From positions 62,001 through 126,000 of the forward strand of contig NZ_RCDA01000001.1 in assembly GCF_003664325.1 (NCBI RefSeq): a DNA stretch of 64,000 bases. The letters run 5' to 3'. The DNA comes from Alkalispirillum mobile. GTDB taxonomy: Bacteria > Pseudomonadota > Gammaproteobacteria > Nitrococcales > Halorhodospiraceae. Position numbers and translations under genes: made by a program. The notes under the pieces were generated by a model. That model saw only the letters and a list, made by a program, of their open reading frames with translations. It made no database searches and was not told where the DNA came from. Of this stretch, positions 46,532-56,371 are shown in pieces (position 1 is the first letter of the stretch; each line of letters opens with the position of its first letter).

Positions 46532-47332
46532 TCAGCCGCCCATGGTCTCGCTGTTGTAATGGGGCCGGATGGTCCGTAACAGGTCAGCGAAGAGCTTGGG
46601 GTTGCCGGCCACGATGTGTCCGGTCTGCATGTGGTTCTCGCCCCCGGTGACATCACCCACCAGGCCACCGGCCTCTTTCACCATCAGGGCGCCGGCCGCC
46701 ATATCCCAGGGCTGCAGGCCCAGCTCCCAGAACCCGTCCAGCCGGCCGGCGGCCACGTAGGCCAGGTCCAGCGCCGCGGACCCCGCCCGGCGGAGGTCGG
46801 AGGCGCGCCCGCTCACATCCCGGAACATGTCCAGGTAGGGGTTGAGCAGGTGCTGGTTCTTGAAGGGGAAGCCGGTACCGAGCAGCGCTCCGTCGATGGT
46901 CTTTGCGCGGGTGACGCGCAGGCGGCGGCCGTCCAGCTGGCAACCGGCGCCGCGGCGGGCGGTGAACAGCTCCTGGCGCAGCGGGTCGTAGATAACCCCG
47001 GACTCCAGGCGGCCGCGATGGCGCAGGGCGATGGAGACTGCGTAGTGGGGGAAGCCGTGGAGGAAGTTGGTGGTGCCGTCCAGCGGGTCGATGACCCACT
47101 CGAAGTCGGCCTCGCCGTGGCTGCCCGACTCCTCGCCGAGGATGGCGTGGTCCGGGTAGGCGCGGCGCAGAATGTGGATGATCTGCTCCTCGGCCATGCG
47201 ATCCACATCGCTGACGAAGTCGTTGCGGCCCTTGTTGTCCACCTGGACGCGGTCCAGACGGTCGAGGTTGCGTACAATAACGTCGCCGGCGGCCCGAGCG
47301 GCCCGGACGGCCATGTTTACCGTTGCGTGCAT
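46532..47332 (-). CDS. suhB: Inositol-1-monophosphatase family protein (SuhB)
   Basis: A 266-residue Mg2+/Li+-sensitive phosphatase, which in E. coli also acts in rRNA antitermination. Metal ligands are seen in GEESG (about 66-70) and IDPLDGTTNF (81-90; D82, D85), and WDMAAGALMVKEAGG completes the fold. The ATG at 47332 is used; an in-frame upstream extension to 47383 is unlikely. It is divergent from trmJ, an arrangement common in gammaproteobacteria. Confidence 0.95.
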   Translation of the reverse strand: MHATVNMAVRAARAAGDVIVRNLDRLDRVQVDNKGRNDFVSDVDRMAEEQIIHILRRAYPDHAILGEESGSHGEADFEWVIDPLDGTTNFLHGFPHYAVSIALRHRGRLESGVIYDPLRQELFTARRGAGCQLDGRRLRVTRAKTIDGALLGTGFPFKNQHLLNPYLDMFRDVSGRASDLRRAGSAALDLAYVAAGRLDGFWELGLQPWDMAAGALMVKEAGGLVGDVTGGENHMQTGHIVAGNPKLFADLLRTIRPHYNSETMGG

Positions 47333-47468
47333 GGTGGTCTTCGCTAGCCAGGATGGGTGGGTCTGGATCGGTGGACCGCTCAACGGCGGTCAGACGCCGC
47401 GAAGCATAACAGGAAACCCGCCCGGGCTGTACCGCCGGCCCTTTCACAGCGGACCTTATGGGAGTGGG

Positions 47469-48230
47469 ATGACGCCTTCTAACCTCAGAATTGTGCTGGT
47501 GGGCACCAGCCATCCGGGTAATATCGGCTCGGTTGCCCGGGCCATGAAGACCATGGGGCTGAACCGGCTGGAGTTGGTCGCCCCGGAGTGTGATTTTCCG
47601 CATGAGCAGGCCACTGCCAACGCCTCCCGGGCCGACGACGTGCTGGAGGGCGCAGGGCGGCACGCGTCACTGGACAGCGCGCTGGCCGGTTGCGGCCTGG
47701 TCATGGGTCTTTCCGCACGGCCGCGACGGATCACCAGCGCCGAGGTGCTGGATGTGCGCGAGGCGGGCCGCCGGGTGGTCACCGAAGCGGCCGAACGGCC
47801 GGTGGCGATGCTCTTCGGCCGGGAGCGCTCGGGCCTGACCAATGCCGAACTGGATCGCTGCCAGGCACTGGTGCACATTCCGGCCAATCCCGATTACAGC
47901 TCCTTGAACCTTGCCGCGGCGGTCCAGGTGGTCTGCCACGAGGTCAACATGGCGCTGGGCGCACAGGTGGTCACCCCGGATCGCCTGCCGGCCAGTGCGC
48001 AGGACATGGAATACTTCTATGAGCACCTGGCCCGGGTTGCGGACAAGGTGGACTTCCTGCGCAAGCACAACCCGGAGATCCTGATGAGACGCCTGCGCCA
48101 GCTCTTCTACCGGGCCGCACCCGATGACCATGAGCTGCAGATGCTGCGCGGCCTGTTGGCCAACGTGGAAAAGCGCCTGCCTGAGCTGCCGCAGGCCGGG
48201 GAGAGGCAAGCCCGCGGGGGTGGTGATTAA
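47469..48230 (+). CDS. trmJ: tRNA (cytidine/uridine-2'-O-)-methyltransferase TrmJ
   Basis: A 253-residue SPOUT-class methyltransferase that 2'-O-methylates position 32 of tRNA using SAM. Signatures: LVGTSHPGNIGSVARAMKTMG near the N-terminus (core HPGNIGSVARAMK), MLFGRERSGLTNAEL, and the SAM-knot NPDYSSLNLAAAVQVV. ATG at 47469 follows GGGAGTGGG. It is followed by a 146-bp gap before cysE. Confidence 0.96.
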   Translation: MTPSNLRIVLVGTSHPGNIGSVARAMKTMGLNRLELVAPECDFPHEQATANASRADDVLEGAGRHASLDSALAGCGLVMGLSARPRRITSAEVLDVREAGRRVVTEAAERPVAMLFGRERSGLTNAELDRCQALVHIPANPDYSSLNLAAAVQVVCHEVNMALGAQVVTPDRLPASAQDMEYFYEHLARVADKVDFLRKHNPEILMRRLRQLFYRAAPDDHELQMLRGLLANVEKRLPELPQAGERQARGGGD

Positions 48231-48258
48231 ACCTTCCGGGGGGCGTAAACTAGGACAC

Positions 48259-48315
48259 ATGACTCAGCTTTATGCCTACTCGTACCGATGTAGCAGCGGG
48301 TCGGTCGGCACCTGA
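48259..48315 (+). CDS. Possible 18-residue leader peptide upstream of cysE
   Basis: A short frame MTQLYAYSYRCSSGSVGT with AGGA 3 bases before its ATG and a weak -10 (TAAACT, 48246-48251) upstream. The peptide has four Ser and one Cys in six codons (C11 S12 S13 G14 S15), near the end, and the perfect 14-bp palindrome GGCCGGCGCCGGCC follows 2 bases after its stop. This is suggestive of a leader controlling serine O-acetyltransferase (cysE, start 48377), but no clear attenuator with a T-run is present and the ORF is short enough to be chance. Confidence 0.25.
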   Translation: MTQLYAYSYRCSSGSVGT

Positions 48316-48376
48316 CCGGCCGGCGCCGGCCCCCCGTTCTGTAACCCCGCCATTCACCCGACAGAGCTGACTGTCC

Positions 48377-49240
48377 ATGTTCAAACGGATCAGAGAGGAC
48401 ATCCGCTGCGTCATGGACCGCGACCCGGCGGCCCGTAACGCGTTCGAGGTGCTGACCACCTACCCTGGGCTGCACGCACTGATCTTTCACCGCTGCAACC
48501 ACTGGCTCTGGGGCAAGGGGCTGCGCTGGCCGGCCAGGTTCTTTTCCACCATCGCCCGCTGGCTGACCGGCATCGAGATCCACCCGGGTGCACGGATCGG
48601 TCGACGCTTCTTTATCGACCACGGGATGGGGGTGGTGATCGGCGAAACCGCCGAGGTGGGCGATGACGTCACCCTCTACCACGGCGTGACACTGGGCGGT
48701 ACCAGTTGGGAAAAGGGCAAGCGCCATCCAACGCTCGGCGACGATGTGGTGGTCGGCGCCGGCGCCAAGATTCTCGGCCCGATCAGTGTCGGCAGTGGCG
48801 CCCGGGTGGGGTCAAATGCCGTGGTCCTGCGCGATGTACCGGAGGGCGCCACCATGGTGGGTATACCCGCGCGGGTGGCGGGTGTCCGGCCCACGCCCGA
48901 CAGCGCCGAGGACAAACGGCGGGCCGCGGTGGCACGCAAGATCGGCTTTGACGCCTACGGCACCACCGATATGCCCGATCCGGTGGCCAATGCCGTCAAC
49001 GCCATCCTCGACCACATTCATGTCACCGATGCGCGCCTGGAGCAGATGTGCCAGGCCATCCGCGGCATGGGCGGCGATGTGGAAGACAGCCGCATCCCCG
49101 ATGTGGAGGTCGAGGAACTGGATTGCGGCAAATCGGAGCGCGAGGCAGAGGTGACTGATGGCGCCCGGAAACCCGGCGCGAGTTCCGATCATGCCAGCGA
49201 CGCGGCAGATGCACGGTTCCGCGACCGGACCGGCTCCTGA
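48377..49240 (+). CDS. cysE: Serine O-acetyltransferase
   Basis: A 287-residue enzyme that acetylates L-serine with acetyl-CoA, giving O-acetylserine for cysteine synthesis. The N-terminal block [20 protein letters not shown] is followed by hexapeptide left-handed helix repeats ([35 protein letters not shown]). The C-terminal extension (about 200-287) is acidic and unusual. It is the EpsC/short-type SAT plus a tail. In many gammaproteobacteria cysE precedes the iscRSUA operon; here it is followed only by iscA, 116 bp later. Confidence 0.94.
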   Translation: MFKRIREDIRCVMDRDPAARNAFEVLTTYPGLHALIFHRCNHWLWGKGLRWPARFFSTIARWLTGIEIHPGARIGRRFFIDHGMGVVIGETAEVGDDVTLYHGVTLGGTSWEKGKRHPTLGDDVVVGAGAKILGPISVGSGARVGSNAVVLRDVPEGATMVGIPARVAGVRPTPDSAEDKRRAAVARKIGFDAYGTTDMPDPVANAVNAILDHIHVTDARLEQMCQAIRGMGGDVEDSRIPDVEVEELDCGKSEREAEVTDGARKPGASSDHASDAADARFRDRTGS

Positions 49241-49356
49241 GCTGGCCGCTGCGCAGCAGGGAACTCGATCCCGGTTCCGGTAATCAGTATCATTAGCCGA
49301 TGAATCCCGCAGGCCCGGCGTGTTGCTTCGCCCGGGCAAGCCAATGGAGGCAAACC

Positions 49357-49683
49357 ATGGCAAATATCCGTCTCACTGACACTGCAGTCCGCCACGTCAA
49401 AGATTATCTGGCCCGTCATGAGGGCGGTGTCGGTCTGCGTCTGGGCGTGAAGACCACGGGCTGCTCGGGCTTTGCCTACACGGTCGACTACGCCGAGAGC
49501 GTCGAAGAGACCGATGAGGTGATCGAGCAGGATGGCATCAAGCTGCTGATCAGCCGGAAAAGCCTGCCCTTTCTGGAAGGCACCGAGGTGGACTTCATCC
49601 GCGAAGGCCTCAACCACCGCTTCGATTTCCGCAACCCCAACGTGAAAGACACCTGCGGCTGCGGCGAGAGTTTCACGGTCTGA
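49357..49683 (+). CDS. iscA: Iron-sulfur cluster assembly protein IscA
   Basis: A 108-residue A-type Fe-S carrier. The three conserved Cys are C36 (TTGCSGFAY) and C100, C102 (CGCGESF). NPNVKDTCGCGESF is closer to IscA than to ErpA or SufA. Its usual neighbours iscR, iscS, iscU, hscB, hscA and fdx are all absent. ATG at 49357 follows GGAGG. A TATCAT hexamer (49288-49293) with TCGATC 17 bp before it may be its promoter. Confidence 0.94.
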   Translation: MANIRLTDTAVRHVKDYLARHEGGVGLRLGVKTTGCSGFAYTVDYAESVEETDEVIEQDGIKLLISRKSLPFLEGTEVDFIREGLNHRFDFRNPNVKDTCGCGESFTV

Positions 49684-49714
49684 GTCCGGTTGCCCCGCGG
49701 GGTGGTCAGGCAAA

Positions 49715-49743
49715 TTGCCCGGTACCCGGTCAGCAGGTACACT
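49715..49743 (+). promoter_or_regulatory. Promoter for ndk-rlmN-pilW-rodZ
   Basis: -35 TTGCCC (49715-49720), 17-bp spacer, -10 TACACT (49738-49743). It lies in the 176-bp gap between iscA and ndk; the predicted leader is about 110 nt. Nothing else gene-like is seen in the gap. Confidence 0.5.
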
Positions 49744-49859
49744 TGCGCGAGTCGCGCGGGACGGCCCGCCGGCTCGGGCGGCCGTGGTGCACCGCAAGCG
49801 GTCATCCCCGCCAGTCCATCCCAACCTTCAATCCCTGACAGATACACTGGAGTCCTTGC

Positions 49860-50285
<426 letters not shown>

Positions 50286-50319
50286 AAAGGCGCAAACGCC
50301 GAAGGGCGGTGAGCAGCCC

Positions 50320-51402
50320 ATGAACCTGCTGGATTTCGACCGGCAGGGGCTGAAAAGGCTTTTCGCTGACATGGGCGAAAAGCCTTTTCGCGCCACGCAG
50401 GTACTCAAGTGGGTGCACCAGCGCCGCGTGACCGGCTTCGAGGAGATGACCGATATCTCCAGGGCGCTGCGCGCGCGGCTGGCACAGCGCGTGTCGCTTC
50501 GCCTGCCCGAGGTCATCACCGAGCAGTTGTCCGAAGACGGCACCCGGAAATGGCTACTTCGCCTGGACGGTGGCCAGGCCATTGAGACGGTGTTTATCCC
50601 GGACAACGGGCGGGGCACGCTGTGTGTCTCATCGCAGGTGGGCTGCGCGCTGGACTGCACCTTCTGCTCCACCGCCCAGCAGGGCTTCAACCGCAACCTG
50701 AGCACGGCGGAGATCATAGGCCAGTACTACGTGGCCTATGATCAGCTCACCGGCACCGACGAGCACATCACCAATGTGGTGTTCATGGGCATGGGGGAGC
50801 CGCTGCTCAACATGGACGCGGTCATCCCCGCCGTCCGGTTGATGACCGACGACGACGCCTACGGGCTCTCCAAGCGCAAGGTGACGATCAGCACATCGGG
50901 CGTGGTCACCATGCTCGAGCGCATGCGCGAGGAGACCGACGTTAGCCTGGCGGTCTCCCTGCACGCGCCCAACAACGAGCTGCGCGACGAGCTGGTTCCG
51001 ATCAACCGCAAGCACCCGCTGGAGCGGCTGATCCCGGCCTGCGCCGAGTACATCGCCGATAAACCCCACCGCCGGATCACCTGGGAGTACGTGATGCTGG
51101 ATGGGGTGAACGACCAGGATCACCATGCCCACCAGTTGGCGGAGCTGCTGGGTGACATCCCCAGCAAGGTCAACCTGATCCCGTTCAATCCCTTCCCGGG
51201 GGCGCGGTATCAATGCAGCCCGCGGGGCCGGATCCTGCGTTTTGTCCGGATCCTGCAAAGCCACGGCCTGACCGTCACCACCCGCGTGACGCGTGGCCAG
51301 GATATCGACGGCGCCTGCGGGCAGTTGGTGGGTAAGGTCAAGGACCGGACCCGACGTCAGCAGCGCCTGGTCAGGCGTGAAATCCGCCAGGAGGGCCGAT
51401 GA
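50320..51402 (+). CDS. rlmN: Dual-specificity 23S rRNA/tRNA m2A methyltransferase
   Basis: A 360-residue radical-SAM enzyme that methylates A2503 of 23S rRNA and A37 of some tRNAs. The CxxxCxxC motif is C109, C113, C116 (CALDCTFC) and the acceptor cysteine is C333 (DGACGQL). GEKPFRATQVLKW near the front fits. Start 50320 is chosen; an ATG at 50266 inside ndk would add 18 residues similar in length to the E. coli extension, so this is uncertain. It overlaps pilW by 4 bp. Confidence 0.95.
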   Translation: MNLLDFDRQGLKRLFADMGEKPFRATQVLKWVHQRRVTGFEEMTDISRALRARLAQRVSLRLPEVITEQLSEDGTRKWLLRLDGGQAIETVFIPDNGRGTLCVSSQVGCALDCTFCSTAQQGFNRNLSTAEIIGQYYVAYDQLTGTDEHITNVVFMGMGEPLLNMDAVIPAVRLMTDDDAYGLSKRKVTISTSGVVTMLERMREETDVSLAVSLHAPNNELRDELVPINRKHPLERLIPACAEYIADKPHRRITWEYVMLDGVNDQDHHAHQLAELLGDIPSKVNLIPFNPFPGARYQCSPRGRILRFVRILQSHGLTVTTRVTRGQDIDGACGQLVGKVKDRTRRQQRLVRREIRQEGR

Positions 51403-52151
51403 CGAGGGTCTGGCAACTGTTGTTCGTCGCGCTGCTGGGCGCAACGCTGACGGCGTGTGGCACCACGGGCCAATCCAGCCGCGAGGGCAGCGAAAGGGCC
51501 GTGGAGATCAACACCGAGCTGGGGCTCGGCTACCTGCAGGAAGGCGAATACGAGGAGGCGGACCGTCGTCTCAAGCGGGCGTTGGACATGGACCGCCGCT
51601 ATGCCCCGGCGCAAGCGGCGATGGCCCTGTTGCAGGAGCGACTCGGGGAGGAGGATGCCGCCGAACGGCACTACCGGCGTGCGGTCCGGCTGGACGGCGA
51701 AAGTTCCAGCACGCGCAACAACTTCGGGCGCTTTCTCTGCGAGCAGGGGGAGCTGGAGCGCGCCCTGGATCAATTCGATGCCGCGGTGGAAAACCCGCTC
51801 TACCGGACCCCTGAGATCCCGCTTACCAACGCGGGTGTCTGCCTGATGCGTGACGGCCAGAACGAGCGCGCCGAAGACTATTTTCTGGAGGCCTTGCGCG
51901 AGAACAGTCGCTTTGCTCCCGCGCTACTGCGCGTCGCCCAGTTGCGCTACGAGGCAGAGGATTATGAGGGTGCGCAGGATTACTTCACCCGTTACCGGGC
52001 GGAGGCTCAGCAAACCCCGGCCAGCCTGTGGTTGGGCGTCCGGTTGGCGCGGGAACTGGGCGATGCCGATGCGGAGGCCAGCTTCGGCTTAAGCCTGCGT
52101 AACCGGTTTCCCGACTCCCGGGAAGCCCGTCTTTACCGTGAGAGCCGCTGA
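51399..52151 (+). CDS. pilW: Type IV pilus biogenesis/stability lipoprotein PilW (PilF)
   Basis: A 250-residue outer-membrane lipoprotein with TPR repeats that helps the PilQ secretin assemble. Signal and lipobox LTAC with C20; TPRs from about 36 (NTELGLGYLQEGEYEEADRRL, core LGYLQEGEYEEAD) through about 210. ATGA overlap with rlmN, 3-bp gap to rodZ: the standard ndk-rlmN-pilW-rodZ order. With fimV, it suggests type IV pili in this organism. Confidence 0.92.
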   Translation: MTRVWQLLFVALLGATLTACGTTGQSSREGSERAVEINTELGLGYLQEGEYEEADRRLKRALDMDRRYAPAQAAMALLQERLGEEDAAERHYRRAVRLDGESSSTRNNFGRFLCEQGELERALDQFDAAVENPLYRTPEIPLTNAGVCLMRDGQNERAEDYFLEALRENSRFAPALLRVAQLRYEAEDYEGAQDYFTRYRAEAQQTPASLWLGVRLARELGDADAEASFGLSLRNRFPDSREARLYRESR

Positions 52152-52154
52152 TAC

Positions 52155-53168
52155 ATGAGTTCAGACCACGACAGCCGGTTGGCCCCGAGTGCGGAAGACC
52201 GGCGCGGTTACCCGGAAGAAACGCCGGGACAACTGCTGGCCCGGGGGCGCGAGGCCCAGGGGCTTAGCCGTAAGGCGGCAGCCGACGCGCTTAACCTGCC
52301 GCTGAGGACGCTGGAGGCACTGGAGGCGGACGACTACGACAAGCTGCCTCCGCTCACCTTTGTAAAAGGCTATCTGCGGGCCTACGCCCAGCTGCTCGAG
52401 TTAGATCCCGAGCACCTCCGCGATGCCTTGAAACGACTGAACCTGGAGAACGCGGAGCCGCACGCCCCCCGGGACACCCCGGTACGGGAGGCCAAAGGGG
52501 TCGGGGTGGAGCGGTCGCCCGGCCGGCGACCTTGGCTGCTTGGGCTGAGCAGCGTGGCCGTGCTGGTCGCCGTCGGCGTTCTGGCTTGGCTCTGGCTGGT
52601 GGACAACGGTTTCTCGACCGGGACCCCATCCCAACCCACCGTCGCTGAGCCGGTGGAAGAGGTCGAAGGGCCGGAAGAGTCAGCGGAGGTCACTCCGGAG
52701 TCAAGCGAGATGGATGTCTCGGACGTCCCGGCAACAGAACCCGGGACGCTGGACGATCTCGCACAGGAAGAGGGGAGCGACCCGGCGGTCAGTGAAGAAC
52801 CGGAGGCCGCCCCTGAGCCCGATGCACCGGCGGACACACCCGTGAGCGTGCCGGAGTTGGCCCTGGATGAGGAGGCGGCCCCCGCCGCTGATGACGGCGA
52901 AGCGGAGAATGGCCAGCCGGCGGCACAGCCCGAGGGGGCACTCGTGCTGCACATTTCCGGGAACACTTGGCTGGAAGTCAGGGACGCCTCCGGTGACCGG
53001 TTGATGGTAGGCAATTACTCCGGCGATGAGACGCACCACCTGGAAGGGGAGGCGCCCTACGCCCTGGTGATCGGCAACGCCGGGCAGGTCCGCGTGGAGT
53101 ACGACGGTGAGTCTGTCGATCTGGGGCCCCACACCCGGGGCAACGTAGCCCGCTTGACTGTCCCTTAA
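52155..53168 (+). CDS. rodZ: Cytoskeletal protein RodZ
   Basis: A 337-residue bitopic protein that anchors MreB filaments and supports rod shape. N-terminal helix-turn-helix (about 23-90, [20 protein letters not shown] in part), one membrane helix at about 127-149, an acidic Pro/Glu periplasmic linker and a C-terminal DUF4115 domain ([19 protein letters not shown] in part). Followed by a terminator-like structure instead of ispG. Confidence 0.94.
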   Translation: MSSDHDSRLAPSAEDRRGYPEETPGQLLARGREAQGLSRKAAADALNLPLRTLEALEADDYDKLPPLTFVKGYLRAYAQLLELDPEHLRDALKRLNLENAEPHAPRDTPVREAKGVGVERSPGRRPWLLGLSSVAVLVAVGVLAWLWLVDNGFSTGTPSQPTVAEPVEEVEGPEESAEVTPESSEMDVSDVPATEPGTLDDLAQEEGSDPAVSEEPEAAPEPDAPADTPVSVPELALDEEAAPAADDGEAENGQPAAQPEGALVLHISGNTWLEVRDASGDRLMVGNYSGDETHHLEGEAPYALVIGNAGQVRVEYDGESVDLGPHTRGNVARLTVP

Positions 53169-53184
53169 CGAACGAACGCCCAGT

Positions 53185-53233
53185 GGCCGGCCAGGCGAGA
53201 GCCCCTGCGGGCAGCGCGCCGCCGGCCTTTTTT
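53185..53233 (+). terminator. Intrinsic terminator/possible attenuator just before hisS
   Basis: GGCCGGC (53185-53191) pairs with GCCGGCC (53221-53227) with an inner GCCC/GGGC helix in the 29-nt loop, followed by six T (53228-53233). The hisS Shine-Dalgarno AGGAGG starts at 53235 and GTG at 53246, so the terminator abuts the hisS translation signals. It may end the rodZ transcript or act as an attenuator. Confidence 0.7.
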
Positions 53234-53245
53234 CAGGAGGAACGC

Positions 53246-54535
53246 GTGGCGAAAGGTATACGAAGTATCCGCGGTTTCAGCGATATCCTGCCGGATCAGA
53301 CCCCTTTGTGGCAGCACGTGGAAGCAACCATCAGGGGGACCCTGGAAGCGTATGGCTACCGCGAGATCCGCCTGCCGATCGTCGAGAAGACGGAACTGTT
53401 TAGCCGCTCCATCGGCGAGGTCACCGACATCGTCGAAAAGGAGATGTACACCTTTGACGACCGTAACGGCGACAGTCTGACCCTCCGCCCGGAGGGCACC
53501 GCCGGCTGTGTGCGGGCCGGGATCCAGAACGGCCTGTTCCACGGCGCCCAGCCGCGTCTTTGGTATGCCGGGCCGATGTTCCGGCACGAGCGGCCGCAGA
53601 AGGGGCGTTACCGTCAGTTTCACCAGATCGGGGCGGAGGTCTACGGTGAAACCGGTCCGGGGGTGGACGCCGAGATGATCCTGATGACCGCCCGACTGCT
53701 TAAACGGTTGGGTCTGGAAGATGTCCGCCTGGAGTTGAACACGCTGGGGACGGCCGAGGCGCGTGCCGCCCACCGGGAGGCGTTGGTGGCCTATCTTCAG
53801 GCCGAGGAGGGCCGCCTCGACGAGGACGCTAAGCGGCGCCTGCACACGAACCCACTTCGCATCCTGGACACCAAAAACCCGGAGATGCAGGATCTCGTCG
53901 AGGCGGCGCCCCGGCTCATGGATTACATGGACGACGCCTCACGGGAGCACTTCGAGGCGGTCTGTAGCGTTCTGGATCAGGCGGGTATCAGCTACCGGAT
54001 CAATCCCCGGCTGGTGCGGGGGCTGGATTACTACAGCCGGACCGTCTTCGAGTGGATTACTGACCGCCTCGGTGCCCAGGGGACCGTGCTCGCGGGTGGG
54101 CGGTACGATACGCTGGTCGAACAGGTCGGCGGCAAGGCCACTCCGGCGGTGGGTTTCGCACTGGGGCTGGAGCGCCTGGTGTCGTTGCTCGAGGAGTCCG
54201 GGGGCGCGGGGCGCGCGAACGACCCGCACTGTTTCGTGGTCAGTACCGATAGCCTCAAAGCCCTGCCGCTGGTGGAGGCCCTGCGGGACCGCCTGCCTGC
54301 GCTTCGGCTGCAGATGCAGACGGACGGCGGCAGTTTCCGCAGCCAGTTCAAGCGTGCGGACCGCAGTGGGGCCGGCGTTGCCCTGGTGCTGGGCGACGAG
54401 GAGCTGGCAGGGCGGCGCTTTGGCGTGAAAGACCTGCGTGGGCAGGCCGAGCAGCAGGCGCTTGCCCTGGATGAACTGGAAGAATACCTGGCCCGGCGTT
54501 GGCCTGAACTGGCAGCAACAGAGGTGGTGGATTAG
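53246..54535 (+). CDS. hisS: Histidyl-tRNA synthetase
   Basis: A 429-residue class II synthetase. [15 protein letters not shown] at the start, motif 2 region [20 protein letters not shown] (core [16 protein letters not shown]), the HisRS block [15 protein letters not shown], motif 3 region [12 protein letters not shown] start at 53246 with AGGAGG 6 bp upstream. Gap to yfgM is 2 bp. It starts right after a terminator-like hairpin, so it must be transcribed through or from a promoter within the hairpin region. Confidence 0.96.
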   Translation: MAKGIRSIRGFSDILPDQTPLWQHVEATIRGTLEAYGYREIRLPIVEKTELFSRSIGEVTDIVEKEMYTFDDRNGDSLTLRPEGTAGCVRAGIQNGLFHGAQPRLWYAGPMFRHERPQKGRYRQFHQIGAEVYGETGPGVDAEMILMTARLLKRLGLEDVRLELNTLGTAEARAAHREALVAYLQAEEGRLDEDAKRRLHTNPLRILDTKNPEMQDLVEAAPRLMDYMDDASREHFEAVCSVLDQAGISYRINPRLVRGLDYYSRTVFEWITDRLGAQGTVLAGGRYDTLVEQVGGKATPAVGFALGLERLVSLLEESGGAGRANDPHCFVVSTDSLKALPLVEALRDRLPALRLQMQTDGGSFRSQFKRADRSGAGVALVLGDEELAGRRFGVKDLRGQAEQQALALDELEEYLARRWPELAATEVVD

Positions 54536-54537
54536 CA

Positions 54538-55167
54538 ATGGCACGGCATCCCAGCGATGAGGAACAGTTAGAGGCCGTCAAGCGGTGGTGGCAGGAGAAT
54601 GGCCGCTCTATCATCATCGGCCTGATCCTGGGCGCCGGTGCCGTGGGCGGCTGGTGGGGTTGGGGTGCCTGGCAGGAGCGGGCCGCCGTGGACGCCGCCA
54701 ATGCCTATGCGGACTTCATGGCACCGGCCAACCAAGGGGAGTACGAGACAGCGGTCCGGCGCGGCGAACTTGTACTCGAGAATCACGGTCGTAGCCTGTA
54801 TGCCACGATGGCGGCGCTGCAGCTGGGCGCACTGCACATGCAGGAGGGCGATCCGGCAGCGGCGGCCGAGAGCCTGCGCTGGGCAGCGGATAACGCCGAC
54901 AGCGAGGCCATGCGCAGCTTGGCCCGGCTGCGGCTGGCGAGGGCGTTGGCGGCAGACGGCCAGCACGAGACAGCGCTGGAAAAGCTGGATAACGGTGGCG
55001 CCTATGCCGGCCAGATGGCGGAACTGCGTGCCGATATCCTGCTGGAGCTGGAGCGGGAGGACGAGGCCCGGTCAGCCTATCGCGCCGCGCTGAACCACGA
55101 TGACATTTCTCCCACCCAGCGGGAACTGATCCAGATCAAGCTGGATGACCTGGGCAGCGGGGCGTGA
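54538..55167 (+). CDS. yfgM: YfgM-like ancillary SecYEG translocon subunit
   Basis: A 209-residue protein with one membrane helix (about 22-41) and a TPR-like periplasmic domain. Homologues interact with the SecYEG translocon and PpiD and take part in periplasmic chaperone networks. It begins MARHPSDEEQLEAVKRWWQENG (core EEQLEAVKRWWQEN), the YfgM hallmark. It is between hisS and bamB, its usual place. Confidence 0.93.
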   Translation: MARHPSDEEQLEAVKRWWQENGRSIIIGLILGAGAVGGWWGWGAWQERAAVDAANAYADFMAPANQGEYETAVRRGELVLENHGRSLYATMAALQLGALHMQEGDPAAAAESLRWAADNADSEAMRSLARLRLARALAADGQHETALEKLDNGGAYAGQMAELRADILLELEREDEARSAYRAALNHDDISPTQRELIQIKLDDLGSGA

Positions 55168-55216
55168 CGCCCCTGCTGCCGCCCCAGGGTGCAGCCGTCC
55201 AAACGGAATACAGCTG

Positions 55217-56368
55217 ATGAAGCGGTACAACCACACCCCCCTCCGTATCCTGGCCACGCTGGCCACGCTGTTGCTGCTAGCCGCTTGCGGCAGTGGCCGG
55301 GAACTGCCGGATCTTTCCGACGTTGACGACACCGTTCCCACCGAAACCCTGTGGACGGCGTCTACCGGGTCCGGGAGCGACTCTTCGGCATACGGTCTGG
55401 TGCCTGCTGTTGACGATGGTCGGGTGTTCGGTGCGGACAGCCGCGGGCGGGTGACCGCCTGGGATGCGGAAACCGGGGAACGGCTCTGGCGAGTGGACAC
55501 CGGGCGACGCCTGTCCGCCGGGCCGGGCTCGGGCGCCGGGCTGGTGCTGGTGGGTGACCGGCAGGGCCAGTTGTTGGCCCTGGACGCCGAGACCGGTGAG
55601 GAGCGTTGGATCTCTGGGCTGTCCAGCGAGATCCTTGCAGTGCCCCAGATTGGCCGCAACATAGTGGTGGCCCGCAGCGCCGATGGCCGCGTTTACGGCT
55701 TGGACGGGCTGACGGGGCGCCGGCTCTGGATTCACGACCGCAGCGTCCCCGTGCTCACCCTGCGTGGCAGCAGCAATCCCGCGATCGTGGGTAACCGCGT
55801 GGTGGTGGGGCAGGACAACGGCCGCCTCGTCGCCCTGGATCTGCAGGAGGGCGAGGTCATCTGGGAGGCGCCCGTGTCGGTGCCGCGTGGTCGCTCCGAC
55901 TTGGAGCGCATGGTGGACCTGCACGCCAATCCACTGGTTTTCCGTGGCGTGGCGTATGGGCAGGCCTACCAGGGCGAGATCGCCGCCGTGGGCATGGGGG
56001 ACGGCCGTGAACGCTGGAGCCGTGAGATTCCGGGTCACACTGGTATGGGTGCGGATGGCAGCCAGGTCTACGTGGTGGACCGCCAATCGCGGCTCTGGGC
56101 ACTGGATCGCAACAACGGCGCCACGGTCTGGCGCCTGGATCGGCTGGAGGGTACGCGCCTGACCGCTCCGGTGGTGGTGGGCGAACACATCGTGCTGGCC
56201 GATGAAGAGGGTTACCTGAATTGGGTTGCCCCGGAGAACGGCGATCTGGTGGGGCGGACCCGGGTCGCGCGCCAGGCGATTCACCATGCACCCGTGCTGG
56301 TGGATGGTGTGCTCTACACCCTTGCGGCCAACGGCCAGTTGACCGCCCTGAAGGTGGCGGAGGACTGA
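55217..56368 (+). CDS. bamB: Outer membrane assembly lipoprotein BamB
   Basis: A 383-residue beta-propeller lipoprotein of the BAM complex that inserts outer-membrane beta-barrels. Lipobox LLAAC with C24; repeated propeller strands such as AWDAETGERLW and ALDAETGEERW. ATG at 55217 gives the signal sequence. The usual downstream gene der (engA) is not present; an NRDE protein follows instead, 3 bp later. Confidence 0.95.
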   Translation: MKRYNHTPLRILATLATLLLLAACGSGRELPDLSDVDDTVPTETLWTASTGSGSDSSAYGLVPAVDDGRVFGADSRGRVTAWDAETGERLWRVDTGRRLSAGPGSGAGLVLVGDRQGQLLALDAETGEERWISGLSSEILAVPQIGRNIVVARSADGRVYGLDGLTGRRLWIHDRSVPVLTLRGSSNPAIVGNRVVVGQDNGRLVALDLQEGEVIWEAPVSVPRGRSDLERMVDLHANPLVFRGVAYGQAYQGEIAAVGMGDGRERWSREIPGHTGMGADGSQVYVVDRQSRLWALDRNNGATVWRLDRLEGTRLTAPVVVGEHIVLADEEGYLNWVAPENGDLVGRTRVARQAIHHAPVLVDGVLYTLAANGQLTALKVAED

Positions 56369-56371
56369 GCC

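Noticed and set aside
48318-48331. Palindrome GGCCGGCGCCGGCC before cysE as a terminator
   Set aside because: No T-run follows; kept only as part of the leader idea.
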